From NCBI RefSeq assembly GCF_020382885.2, contig NC_058506.1, positions 13,928,318 through 13,992,317 of the forward strand: DNA of 64,000 bases, given 5' to 3'. Position 1 is the first letter of the stretch; the number at the start of each line of letters is the position of its first letter. Source of the DNA: Scatophagus argus. Taxonomy: Eukaryota > Chordata > Actinopteri > Scatophagidae. The position numbers and the translations under genes were made by a program. The notes beneath the pieces are model-generated. The model had not been told where the DNA came from. It made no database searches and was given only the letters and a program-made list of their open reading frames with translations. Positions 11,697 to 22,411 of the stretch are shown here, piece after piece.

Positions 11697-12757
11697 TTTT
11701 TTTTTGTCTCACACCGACCAAACACACCAACAGTGAAATACAGAAATTTGTTTCTCACCTGCACTGCAGCTTTTATACCCACATGGTAGGTGGTGGTTTC
11801 CCCTGAGTGGTCGCTTAAAAATGTTCAAATTGAAAACACCTGCGGTCAATCAGTTAGTCCCAAGGATTGTGAGGAAACTGCAGCTACGCATATAACAAAT
11901 GTTTTGCTTCAAATAAATATAAAATCTTCGCCTTTTTTAGAAAGAGTCTTCCTTCCTAAAATACCTCCACATTCATTTCCTTTCCTTTGTGTTCTTCAAA
12001 GAATTTTGGATTATTTCTTATTTTTCTCTTGATTTGTGAAATTTGAAAACTGAAAAATAAAAAGCATTTAAAATATGGGTAAATGTCTCAATACATCTCC
12101 TTATGTGACATACGCATTTAAGTCACTGTATGTGCATGTGATAATACTAATCTGTGAACTGGTTAATTTAGAGCTTTGGTTTTCATCTTAACCATGAGGA
12201 CAAATAAGACAAGGTAGGATGTATTTTCATGTTTATTTTTACTATGCACATCCTGCAGTATGTAACAAGGCTTAAAATATTTCCTGTTCTACATTATGCA
12301 AGTAACCAAATGCCCACAAACATAAAAGTGTATTAGTGACTACCTGCTTACCACCTTATTTCATGTTCTGTGACCATGTGCAGCAATCAGTGACTCCACC
12401 TGTGCTGATTAGTCAGTGAGCCTCAGCTGATCTGTCTGGGCCAAACATCTCTATTAAAATGAACAAAGATACAACTAAACAGAAAATGTGAAAGATATTC
12501 CTAGAGATGTTCCATGAAGAGTAAAAACAGCTTTTCACATCCTCACGCAATCAGACATTTACTGTGGGAAGCTTTTCACTGAACGTCACTGTTTAAACTC
12601 CTTTTATTTCTCAGAGCTGATCTGGGGAACCATAGAGCCTCTTTGTAGGAGAGAAACACCTCTGAACTCAAAGGCAGCATGATGGATGTTTACATCTGAG
12701 GAATAAAGGCAAAGCCCACCCAGAGGAGGGGGGCTGCTCTGGGGCATCTGTGAGTCA
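11697..12757. other. Divergent intergenic region between two head-to-head claudins
   Basis: About 1.1 kb with a TATA box at each side (11771-11777 minus, 12758-12764 plus). No third gene is seen. Such spacing allows shared control elements, but no specific factor site was identified by eye. Confidence 0.5.
11771..11777 (-). promoter_or_regulatory. TATA box of claudin 11064-11696
   Basis: GGGTATAAAAGC on the minus strand, 75 bases upstream of the start codon. Expected transcription start about 25-30 bases downstream, near 11745. Confidence 0.65.
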
Positions 12758-12764
12758 TATAAAA
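12758..12764 (+). promoter_or_regulatory. TATA box of claudin 12852-13484
   Basis: TCATATAAAACTT on the plus strand, 88-94 bases upstream of the ATG, which predicts a short 5' UTR starting near 12790. Confidence 0.65.
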
Positions 12765-12851
12765 CTTTCCCCAAGTGGGAGAGCCTTTAGTTTGCAGCCC
12801 AGCAAAGTACTGAGACAGAACAACAAGGAGAAGGAGCACCAGCAAACTACA

Positions 12852-13484
12852 ATGGCATCTTTAGGTCTGCAGATACTGGGCGTCGGGCTGGCAGTGCTCG
12901 GATGGATCGGAAATATTCTGATCTGTATGCTGCCGCTGTGGAAGGTGTCCGCTTTTATTGGGAACAACATCGTAGTGGCTCAGGCCATCTGGGAAGGACT
13001 GTGGATGACCTGTGTGGTCCAGAGCACGGGTCAGATGCAGTGCAAGGTCTACGACTCCCTGCTGGCCCTGCCTCCGGACCTCCAGGCGGCTCGAGCTATG
13101 GTGGTCATCGCCATCCTGTTCGCTCTGTTTGGCTTGCTGCTGTCTGTGGTCGGAGGGAAATGCACCACCTGCATTGGAGACAAGGCAGCAAAAGCCAGAG
13201 TGGCCATCTCAGCTGGTGTTTTCTTCATCCTGAGCGGGGCTTTGTGTCTGGTGACCGTGTCTCTACCTGCTAACACGATTATCAAGGACTTCTACAATCC
13301 CATGGTTCCAGATGCCCAGAGGAGGGAGCTTGGTGCGTGTTTATACATGGGCTGGGGAGCTTCGGGACTACTGCTGATCGGTGGTGCTCTTCTCTGCTGT
13401 CAGTGTCCGTCAGGGGGAGGCCGCTATAACGGTGCAAAGTATTCTGCACCAAAATCCACTACACCAGGGAAGGAATTTGTCTGA
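12852..13484 (+). CDS. Claudin, single exon, 210 aa, ECL2 tryptophan lost
   Basis: The first plus-strand claudin of the cluster. The ATG at 12852 ([10 protein letters not shown]) follows ACA and a TATA box; an in-frame upstream extension has no ATG. Loop 1 is standard: W30, GLW 49-51, C54, C64. At the start of ECL2 the near-invariant P-V-S-W is replaced by V-S-L-P-A-N, so the conserved tryptophan is absent while FYNPMVP follows normally. The TM4 region and CCQC palmitoylation-type cysteines are present, and the tail ends GKEFV, a hydrophobic PDZ-type end with Phe in place of Tyr. Poly(A) signal AATAAA at 13816-13821. The frame is intact, so the gene looks functional. It is closest to the claudin at 11064-11696 by loop-1 sequence. 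Confidence 0.95.
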   Translation: MASLGLQILGVGLAVLGWIGNILICMLPLWKVSAFIGNNIVVAQAIWEGLWMTCVVQSTGQMQCKVYDSLLALPPDLQAARAMVVIAILFALFGLLLSVVGGKCTTCIGDKAAKARVAISAGVFFILSGALCLVTVSLPANTIIKDFYNPMVPDAQRRELGACLYMGWGASGLLLIGGALLCCQCPSGGGRYNGAKYSAPKSTTPGKEFV

Positions 13485-13815
13485 ATTGAAACGTTACATG
13501 AGAGACAGCAGCCTTTGAAGAGCACTTGATTTTATATGAAGTTTAAACCCGCTGCTTGTCAAGTTGTGATTTGCATTGTAGTTAACCCCCTCTTCTTTTG
13601 TTAAACTAACACACTGTGGCGTATTGTTTCTGTCACAAGAGACTGAGGTATGTGCCCTGTTAGGATTGCAGTTCAGTTCTTCTTACATTGTTTTGTGTTG
13701 TTGATACTAATTCATTCTATCTTAGACTCTCCAGATGTCTAGCAACACACGCACTTCAGAAAGCCTCATGCATTCATGATGTGATTTATTTTTCATTTTG
13801 TTTTGTCATTCAGAC

Positions 13816-13821
13816 AATAAA
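13816..13821 (+). terminator. Poly(A) signal of claudin 12852-13484
   Basis: AATAAA 332 bases after the stop codon, directly followed by a T-run of about 20 bases. Confidence 0.55.
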
Positions 13822-13886
13822 GATTTTTTTTTTTTTTTTTTTTTTGCAAATAATGTTTTTTCAATATGTCTGATCTGGTGAAACAT

Positions 13887-14347
13887 AACAAAGTACGTTT
13901 ACTTAAGGGCTAAATCTTTGAGACACTATCCTTGGGAGCCACATTTCAGAGAGAAATATTGCACCTTGTACTTAACTGGCAGCAATAGTTACTTTAAATA
14001 TTAAAGATTTTACACATAAAACATATCTTGCAAGTAATTTCATAGAATACACTACTAAAAGGCGGGTCTGAAAGTAGAAAGTGTCTATGATGTACAGATT
14101 TGTGATATCAGGCTTAAATTTAGCTCCACTTTTACCAGCAAGTGATTGTAACTTTTTTTATATGCTTTATAAGTTTAAGAAATATAATGTCATAATTTAT
14201 GTGACGTATTTCACGTTTGATACTTTCGGTACATTTTGTTCGTAACACTTGTGTACTTTTAACTACAAGTAAGTAACATTAATAATGCAGTAATTCGCTA
14301 CATTTGCACTGTAGTTGTAAAAGACCTGAATACTTCTGCCACCACTG
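13887..14347 (+). repeat. Dispersed ~460 bp repeat, copy A (near full length)
   Basis: Starts near AACAAAGTACGTTTACTT and ends near CTTCTGCCACCACTGG. Blocks typical of a repeat that is very common in spiny-rayed fish genomes are recognisable, such as ACATTTCAGAGAGAAATATT and TTAGCTCCACTTTTACCAGC. Further copies in this window are at about 28081-28530 (minus), 48350-48505 (minus) and 51825-51921. It has no coding capacity. The class (a non-autonomous element) is inferred; the family name is not recalled with certainty. Confidence 0.6.
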
Positions 14348-15395
14348 GCCTGACCTGATCTGAATGGCCAAAATGGAAACAGGCACAAAAGTGAGAAATT
14401 ACAGGGGTATATTGTTGTTCTTGTCAGACAGGTTTCAACTGAAAATGTCTGTAAACAAAAAGAAAACCATTAAAGAGGTTTAGGATAGATCAACCTGACA
14501 AGACTTGGCAGATGTGCTCTTACTGGGCAAAGTAAATATCCATTCTCTGGAGATACAAAGCTGTTCCTTAGCAACATGAATCCAAGCGTACACAGCACAC
14601 TGTTGTCTCTGACAGTGACGTTCATTTTACCCAAGACAGAAACTGTAAATTACCATCTTAATAAAAGGACACTTGATTACAGCACGGCAAACATCTCAAC
14701 CAGATACAGTAAATTCCCAGGAGTTTACTCCCCTGAATTCCTGAAAGCCTTATCACGAAGCGCTTATTGAGAAATTCAGTTTCAGCTCGGTTACAGTGTG
14801 TCTGCAGGTGCACAGTGAACACGAGAAAGGAAGAAGTTAGGATAAACAACGAAACTTTATTTCTCACATTCAAAAGACAACTGCAAATCCAGCAGTCATT
14901 ATCATTATTATACAGTTGAAGGAAAAAAAAACTTCACATTTGATTTTCAAATGATTGTTCATTATCAAAAGGAGCTTTTGAAAAGAAAAAACAAGAAAAG
15001 AAATAAAAGAACTGTTTGGTTTTCACAGCATTTAAGAGCAGCCATGCAAGAAGCGGTATAAGTGAGAGTAATTTAATAAAGACAGACATACAACTTCAGT
15101 GAGTTCAGTTTTACAAGAAAATGTAAAAACAGCAATATGTTAATCTTTGATAGGGACAAACGCAAACAAAACAAAGACAGTAGACATCACTGTGCTGTCT
15201 TTTGTTATTTTAATGCTTAAATTGTTAACTGAGTGTTAAAAAAGAAAGTAAATACACAGATTTCCTCCTTTTGTCATCAACAACATGTTTAAACACCTTA
15301 AAAACAGATCCTTCTGTGAACCATTCTTGTGAGATCTTTAACAAAACTGAATGAAAATCCGGATATATTTTCTGATGCACTTCCAGCCCAAACAC

Positions 15396-16028
15396 TCACA
15401 CGTAGTCCACGTTTGATACGGCTCTTCCAGGGACGAACTTGGCAGGTGTGTAGGGTCTGCCGCCTTTTGGGGGGCAGTTGTTGCAGAGCAGGCCTCCTCC
15501 CAACAAGAGCAGCCCGGCGGAGCCCCATCCGATATAGAGTGCAGCCCCAAGCTCCCTCCTCTGAGCTGTGATCACCAGGGGGTTATAAAAGTCCCTGATC
15601 ACGGCATGAGCTGACCACGACACTGGAATCATGATGAGCAAGGCGGCTATTATGAAGATCACTCCGGATACGATGCAGGCTTTGGCTTTAGCCACTTCAT
15701 CCTCCATGCAGTTAGTGCACTTCCCTCCAACTACAGCCATGAGGGTGCCGAACACCCCGACAATCACCGAGATGACCACCATGGCTCTGGCGGCCTGCAG
15801 GTCTTGAGGCAGAGCCAGCATGGAGTCGTACACCTTGCACTGCATCTGGCCGGTGCTCTGGACCACGCAGTTCATCCACAAGCCCTCCCAGATCACCTGG
15901 GCAGTGACGATGTTCGCCCCGACGAAAGCAGTGACTCTCCACATGGGCAAGGCGCAGGTGATGATGGTGCCCAGCCAGCCGATGAAGGCCAGCAGCACAC
16001 CCATGATCTGGAGACCCTGAGAAGCCAT
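15396..16028 (-). CDS. Claudin, single exon, 210 aa
   Basis: Standard claudin: ATG at 16028 ([10 protein letters not shown]), W30, GLW at 49-51, C54, C64, then [20 protein letters not shown]3 carries several extra small and Cys residues ([20 protein letters not shown]). ECL2 is intact ([18 protein letters not shown]). The tail has CNNCPP and ends VSNVDYV, a PDZ-binding end. A possible minus-strand poly(A) signal lies at 14856-14861, giving a 3' UTR of about 540 bases. It converges with the plus-strand claudin at 12852-13484. It belongs to the claudin-3/4-like group; no exact subtype. Confidence 0.95.
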   Translation of the reverse strand: MASQGLQIMGVLLAFIGWLGTIITCALPMWRVTAFVGANIVTAQVIWEGLWMNCVVQSTGQMQCKVYDSMLALPQDLQAARAMVVISVIVGVFGTLMAVVGGKCTNCMEDEVAKAKACIVSGVIFIIAALLIMIPVSWSAHAVIRDFYNPLVITAQRRELGAALYIGWGSAGLLLLGGGLLCNNCPPKGGRPYTPAKFVPGRAVSNVDYV

Positions 16029-16392
16029 GGTTACGCCGCTGCAGCCTCAACTCAACTTCTACCAGAAGACAGAAAAGGTTGCTCTTTCTCAAAGGTTGAT
16101 CTCTCTTAGATTATTAGATTCTGAATGTGTAAAAACACAACATAATCCACTCTCACACCTGCTTGAGGAAGTGTTTGCTCTGCTCTGATGCTGCGAGGTC
16201 CTACTGTGAGAAGAAAACTGCCTCCTATTGTGGTTCAGACTTTCAGGGTGGAGTTTCTGTGCCCCAGACAAAAGGGGAAAACTGAGACCTAATGTCCACA
16301 ACCTTGTGTTCATTGTTTCCCCACATACAAGCTTTGTCACCTCAAGCATGGCTTCAGGACTGGGGACAAAGGCTCCAGATCCCACCTACACC

Positions 16393-16433
<41 letters not shown>

Positions 16434-17482
16434 CAAGCCTTGAGCAAACACAAACTTCAGTTTGGGTCAACTACAAACAGACTGGGAAGTACAATTTTCA
16501 AAAAGAAAAAAAGTTAAGAAAAGTTCCTTGATGCCATCTGCATTCCAACAACAGACAATTAACCTACGAATAGCTCTTTCATTTCCAATGAAATCTGATC
16601 ACCCCAACTTGGGATACAGTATTGCATTAACTGTAAGTTTGCATATTTAATTACATTAATAAGAGTAAAACATGGTATAAGATTAAAGCAAAGGTATATG
16701 AACATTTACTGGCATTTTAATTTCCCCCTTGATCCCGTGAATCCACCTAAAGTACAAACTCCCATGTTTGCCTGTTGACTCACAGTTTGAACAAAGACCA
16801 GTTTCAAGCCCTCATGTCTAGTGGTTTTTCTGCCACACCTAAACCTGATCTACCAGAACAGCAGATAATAGATGCTTCTCAAATACTGTTGGAACATTTT
16901 TAATGGTCTTGTTTTGATTGTAATGACCATCATTATATCACTAAATTAAAGTAGAAATAATAATATTAATATTAAAAAGAGGAGATATAACAGAAGTTAA
17001 TGTAATAATTTGTTTATTTGACTGTTTTGTTCCATTTTTACACCACTAAATACTTCAGGTTGAGCACAGCTGCTGTGTGAGTGCAGGTGCAAATAAAAAC
17101 CACAAGTCATCTCAGATTTGTAAACAAAATATTTATTTACAGTTTAACTGACACATCATGATTCTCATACACATTGTTCAAAAAATCAACCCACATACAG
17201 CTTTTTCAAAATAAGTCTTGAGATTACAGAACACACTACAAAAAAAGAGACTAAATATCTGATATGCAAATTAACAGCCATACATGTAACTGTGTTAACA
17301 CAGAAAACTGAATTTCCTGTTTGGGTGTGGTTCCTTTCTTGCTCTTTATTTATTTCAAATGCTCTCATGAGGAGTAAAACTCAGAAATACTTTTTTCTCA
17401 TGTAGCATTCTGACATATCAACACTCACAACCCAGCAGCACCAGTCCATCTGTCCCCGTAAACATGGCTTTGTGGAGCTATT
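16029..17482. other. Intergenic with a CA microsatellite
   Basis: No gene seen. (CA)n at 16401-16430 preceded by a CCCA run. The right end is 3' UTR of the next claudin, with minus-strand AATAAA at 17132-17137. Confidence 0.5.
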
Positions 17483-18127
17483 TCAGACATAGTCCTTCCC
17501 GGACGCTGGTGCTGAGGCGTCAGATCTGGCAGCATTGTACCTTGCAGTGTAGGAGCTTTCATCTTTAGGGGGACAGTTGCAGCAGAGAATCCCCCCTCCG
17601 ATCAGCATCAAAGCAGCTGCCCCCCAACCGATGTAGAGTGAAGCGCCGATCTCTCTCTTCTGAGCCTGGGGCACTAGTGGGTTGTAGAAGTCTTGGATGA
17701 CGGCGTGAGCTGTCCAGCAGACAGGGATGAGGCAGAGGATCCCAGCTATGATGAACGTAACTCCTGATGCAATTCCCACCTTGGTCTTGGATGTCTCATT
17801 CTCCACGCAGTTGGTGCATTGTCCCCCGGCTACAGAGAGCAGAATAGCCATGATGCCCACCATGATGGCGATGATGATCAAGGCCCGGGCAGCCTGGAGG
17901 TCAGAGGTGAGGGCCAGCATGGAGTCGTAAACCTTACACTGCATCTGGCCTGTGCTCTGGATCACACAGTTCATCCAAATACCTTCCCATTGGGTCTGTG
18001 CGGTGATGATGCTGCTGCCGATAAAAGCAGTGACTTTCCACATGGGAAGGGCACACACGATGATGGCACCAATCCAGCCCAGGATCCCCAGAGCTGCTCC
18101 CAGTATTTGTAGCCCAGCAGACACCAT
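17483..18127 (-). CDS. Claudin, single exon, 214 aa
   Basis: Four-span claudin: ATG at 18127 ([14 protein letters not shown]), W30, G-I-W at 49-51 (Ile instead of Leu), C54, C64. After loop 1 it has [11 protein letters not shown] where neighbours have ALPQD, and ECL2 begins PVCWTAH and runs to FYNPLVP. TM4 is followed by CCNCPP, and the tail ends SGKDYV, a PDZ-binding end. These details resemble the teleost claudins once called ZF-A89-like, which is an inference from memory of that family. The frame is intact. A 7.6 kb stretch without a recognisable gene follows upstream. Confidence 0.95.
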   Translation of the reverse strand: MVSAGLQILGAALGILGWIGAIIVCALPMWKVTAFIGSSIITAQTQWEGIWMNCVIQSTGQMQCKVYDSMLALTSDLQAARALIIIAIMVGIMAILLSVAGGQCTNCVENETSKTKVGIASGVTFIIAGILCLIPVCWTAHAVIQDFYNPLVPQAQKREIGASLYIGWGAAALMLIGGGILCCNCPPKDESSYTARYNAARSDASAPASGKDYV

Positions 18128-20914
18128 CGTGGAGAGTGGATTTGCTCTTTAAATTAAACTTCTTCCTCTTTTCAGTTGTGACTTGAAAGGTCTCTGTGTC
18201 TACTGTAATTGCTCCCAGTGATGTAAGCCTGTGGGTTGTTTGTCTCCTTCTATGATGAAGAGGCGACTCCTCTTGTCAACAGGTGAGTTTTTCAAATGTG
18301 AGAGGATTCAGAGGAGAGTGGATACATATGATTTCCTCTTTGAAAGAGGAGGGGCCAATAAGGAAAACAGATCAACGTCATCAGACCCTGCTCTTCAGGT
18401 CCTCCCCCAAGCTTCACAAACCCATAACCTGTTTACCCTCCCTCAACCGTCCATCTAACAAAAGAAATCATGTGAAACTTCTTTGTACGTAGCACCATCT
18501 AAGCTGCACGATAAAAAAATTCAATTTTAACACAAGCATCTTATTTAAGAAAACTTATTATTCGATTTATAATTTATATATTTTTTTTATTGTCCCTCTT
18601 CCCCCAGCAGTTTCACCTGGAGCAGCAGGAAGGTGGAGTAATGTCCTAAGTGAGTAAGTGAGCGCGTGAGTGAGGGATGACTCAGTCTGTTTTGAATACC
18701 TTTGACAAAAACTTCCGACCAACCAAATTTGGTCGTGTGCTCAGTGATTTTGTTGCATTACACGTTCAAAAAATATGGATGAGTCAAAATGCAAATCCAG
18801 AATGAGCTCACTAAACTGTATACAACTAATTATATCAGTCAGAGATGTTCAAAAACCAACCTGTGAACAGGTTTAGGTAAGAAAAACACTTTGGTTAAGG
18901 TTATGGAAAGACCAGCCTTAAGTGCCTCACATGAATGTGAAAATTTAGCTGCCATGAGCCAATATGGTGTTGCAAGATAGTGTGATTGAGTGTCAGTGGA
19001 AAGTTTGTGCATATTTTTTCAGTATGAACATTTCGCAACATTGTTTACGTGTTTGTTTAAAACGTTTCCTCTTTATTTTGATTTTAAAAATATAGTAATT
19101 GTTCCTGTGCACTAATGTGTAAAACATTTGAGAGAGACATTGACAGCTGTCCACCTTACCTTTTCAACAAGCTTTCTGAAAAAAACTGAGATAATAACCA
19201 GGACTTTTAAATCTTAAATGTGGGCTGAAATTTCAGAAATACAGTTATTTGTTGAGTCTCATTCCCTTGTCATCTAACATCTCCCTTTGTCCAGAATCAC
19301 TCAGTGCACTTTATATCGTCAAGTCTGAAAACGTTACTGATTGTAATGTTAAAAACATTATGCAGCCAGTGTCTCAGTCTCAAATTAACTGAACGCCCCA
19401 GCTGGTTATGAACAAATGGACAATTTTTTTTTTTTTTGTAAATTACATACACTTCAAAGCTGAAAAACTCTTCTTTTCCTCTCCTGTAATTCAACCCAGC
19501 GACTGCTCCGCACGTTCTGTTTGCTTGAGACTGTGCTCCTGAAAATTATTGATTTTCCACCTTTCTTGAAACTGTCTATCCTTCAGGTCAATCTTTTGTT
19601 GGGATTTAGAAGGTGACATTTTGTGGTAAAAGTAAATCATAGTTTAACTGCTCATATTGACAAGCATGACATTAAGAGAGTGACATTCTGAGTTTTAATG
19701 CTCTGGTCTCACTTATTGTAAAAAATGGAGGAGGAAACCTTACTGGGAAAATAAAAACATAATTTGCAGGCCAAATGTAACTTTTACCTCTAAACACGTT
19801 GGGAGCCTTATCTGCAACTGGGCCCCTTGTAATTTGACCCCTGACCCATCGCCTTTCTAGCTTTCATTAGTTTGGTACACACAAACTAATCTTGACATTT
19901 GCTCTCAGCAGATGGGAAGGTTAATAGCTAAAAAAAACAAAAAACTGTTAAGGTTTTGTGATGCGATAAAGTTGAGGCTGGAACTACGTGGAACTTAAAC
20001 TATGTGTAAAACTGGAAAACCATCAACATGTTGAGATATCAGCAAGAACTACTAACAAGCACTTACTTCAACGTGTTCTCATCCCAGGCCACACGGCCTC
20101 TCACAGCACCTCTACAAATCAAATTGTTGACCAGATCATCTCCAGTCTTATTTTAAAGACGTCTCCAGTCCTTTTTTATTCGCAAAAAGTCGTAAAGCGT
20201 TTACGTGCTTTAGAGTAGCTGTTTTCAGCTTTACCACAAGCGTTCCTGATTCCGCAGTATTGTAAACTGGTGTACAGAGGGTGAAAAAGCTCACTCACAC
20301 TTTGTCACATTTTAATAAAGAGACACACAACCAGCGAGGCATACTGTATGTCCTCACTCTGATAAAACGCAGGTTAATACTCCCACACGTGTGCTCTCAT
20401 GAGACCAGAGAATTACATGGCATACAGGGGTGGTGTGCGCCTTTAGTCATTTGTTACCATAAGAAGTAGAACAGTAGCTCATTTTTCAAAAGAACAAACA
20501 GAATTTATCAGGAACAAAATAATCTGTGACAAATGAAGACACCATGTAAAATACTGGCTAAGGTCGGCTTTGAACTTCATTCAACATCATTTTCTGTGTG
20601 TGTTCTGTGAATCAGACTGAGAACTGATTGTAAGCGTGAGCACAGGAGCCCTTTTTGTTCAAAGAAGATCACAGAAGAGCAGCTCGTATTTGAAATATTA
20701 TGTGGAACTGCTGTAGGCAGAGAGGGCAACAAAAAGGGGTCAATGTAAGTGCAAGCGCTATGATATACAACATATTTGACAGGTCTGGATTTTGTACAGT
20801 CTAAATGTTGTAACCCTGACATGAAAGAAAAATGCTGAACTCTGAAGTTCGGCCTCTCTGTCTGTTGTTCTCTGTTTTGTCCAAAGGGAGGCAGCAGCTT
20901 CTACTTTCTGTCAT

Positions 20915-20945
<31 letters not shown>

Positions 20946-21200
20946 GGTGTGTGTGGCTAGTCACATATACTTACCATAACCTAGCTTCCTAGAAGAGTCA
21001 CTCAGAGACATAGAGTTCGACTGTGACTGACAAGAAAGAGAAAATATTGTCAGTTTACTTTAATGTAGTTTTGTATGAACTAATCTATGTCCATAATGCA
21101 GCAATCGAATACACAATCTGGGTTTTGGTTGCTTTATTCTGGAGTTTTCTGTGCACAAAGAGAAAAAAGGCTGTCTGAATGATTGTGAAAGTGTGGCAGT

Positions 21201-21232
21201 CAACCAGTCAACCAGTCAACCAGTCAACCAGT
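21201..21232. repeat. Tandem repeat (CAACCAGT)x4
   Basis: Four perfect copies of an 8-base unit, with a partial unit (CAGT) directly before the first. Confidence 0.85.
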
Positions 21233-22121
21233 GTTCAAACAGCTTTTAACTGCAGTTTTGAATGTGTCCATAAACGTCTAAGCAGTCATTAAATTCAAGG
21301 CTCTCCTGTCCTCTTTCAAAGGACTTATTACTCAGAACTGAGAGAAGATTCGCCACAGACCAGTGACCTAATAAACGCTGCCATTGGAAATCCCGTTTTT
21401 ATTTGAGGCGCACAGTTTGAAATGAAGGCAGGTGATTGGTTAGGAGATAATTCAAAAACAGATTATGGTATATGAGTGTGACACTGACAAAAACAAAATA
21501 TAAAATAATAAAATTTGCTGCGGTGAATCCTCCTCAATATAAAACTACACTGGTAACATGTTTATGAGATCTTGTCAGGCCAACAGTTTCTGTTAGATTA
21601 TACTACTGATAATTCATCTTGATGCAGTTTTACAGGTTGCTATCTTTGATATGATAAAAGAAGAGTTGTTTTCATGTTAGTTTTTATGATAGTTTTGCAC
21701 AAGTTTACTGTCAGCTGTGCCTGGCATGCAATCTCACCCATCTGGCAAACATTTTTAAACATGACAGAACATCTACAGATTTCCAAAATGTGTGCAATTA
21801 AAAAAATAAAGAACTGCAGAGACTGTGTTATCATCAGCATATTTTGTAAATTACAAATTTCACTGATACTTGAGCATGTTTTGACTGAAGTGTTTTACTG
21901 ATTCTAACTGAATCTTACTGAATCTGAGACAAGAATGAGACGAGAATAAGGTCATTCAATGAGTTGGGTGAAATCAGATAATATGTCATCCATCTGAAAT
22001 TTACGGAGTTTCCTGAGAGACAGATAGCTGATACTTTTTGCTGAAGTAATTGTTGCTAACTTGCTTTAAATCACATATCAAATTGTGTCATGGTTATTAG
22101 AATGTATTTAAGTTAAAACTT

Positions 22122-22411
22122 TTAAAGGTCCAGTGGTTTAAACTTGAAATTGAATCTTATCACCGTAATTAGGTTTTCATTATTGTATACTCATGTGAAA
22201 CTCGAAAAGAAAGAAGAAAGAAATCATTATGTTTTTGTTGCCTTACAATGAGTCTTTTTATGCCTGCAGAGGGAGCAGGCCCAGAGCAGACAAACCAAAC
22301 ACTGCCTCCAAAGGGGAGGTGGTTGCCATAAAGGAGAGTGAAACGAGGGGTGTTCATTTGTTTGCAATCTGAAAACTAGATGCAGCTAAATTCTACACAC
22401 AGGACCTTTAA
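22122..22411. mobile_element. Non-autonomous DNA transposon (MITE), 290 bp
   Basis: Near-perfect 14-base terminal inverted repeats: TTAAAGGTCCAGTG at the left, and CACAGGACCTTTAA at the right, whose complement differs at one base. No coding capacity. A fragment with the same left end is at 32481-32532. Both resemble a repeat frequent in percomorph fish genomes. The outer TTAA may be the target-site duplication, as in piggyBac-type elements; this is inferred. Confidence 0.7.

Noticed and set aside
12750-12851. 34-codon N-terminal extension of the plus-strand claudin
   Set aside because: It begins with GTG and includes the TATA box itself; claudins of this group start MAS at TM1.
13049-13285. 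Open frames antisense to claudin genes (also at 3143-3352, 11266-11499, 15804-16109, 30458-30667)
   Set aside because: They recur at the same place in every claudin and are mirror frames of a GC-rich conserved coding sequence, not genes.
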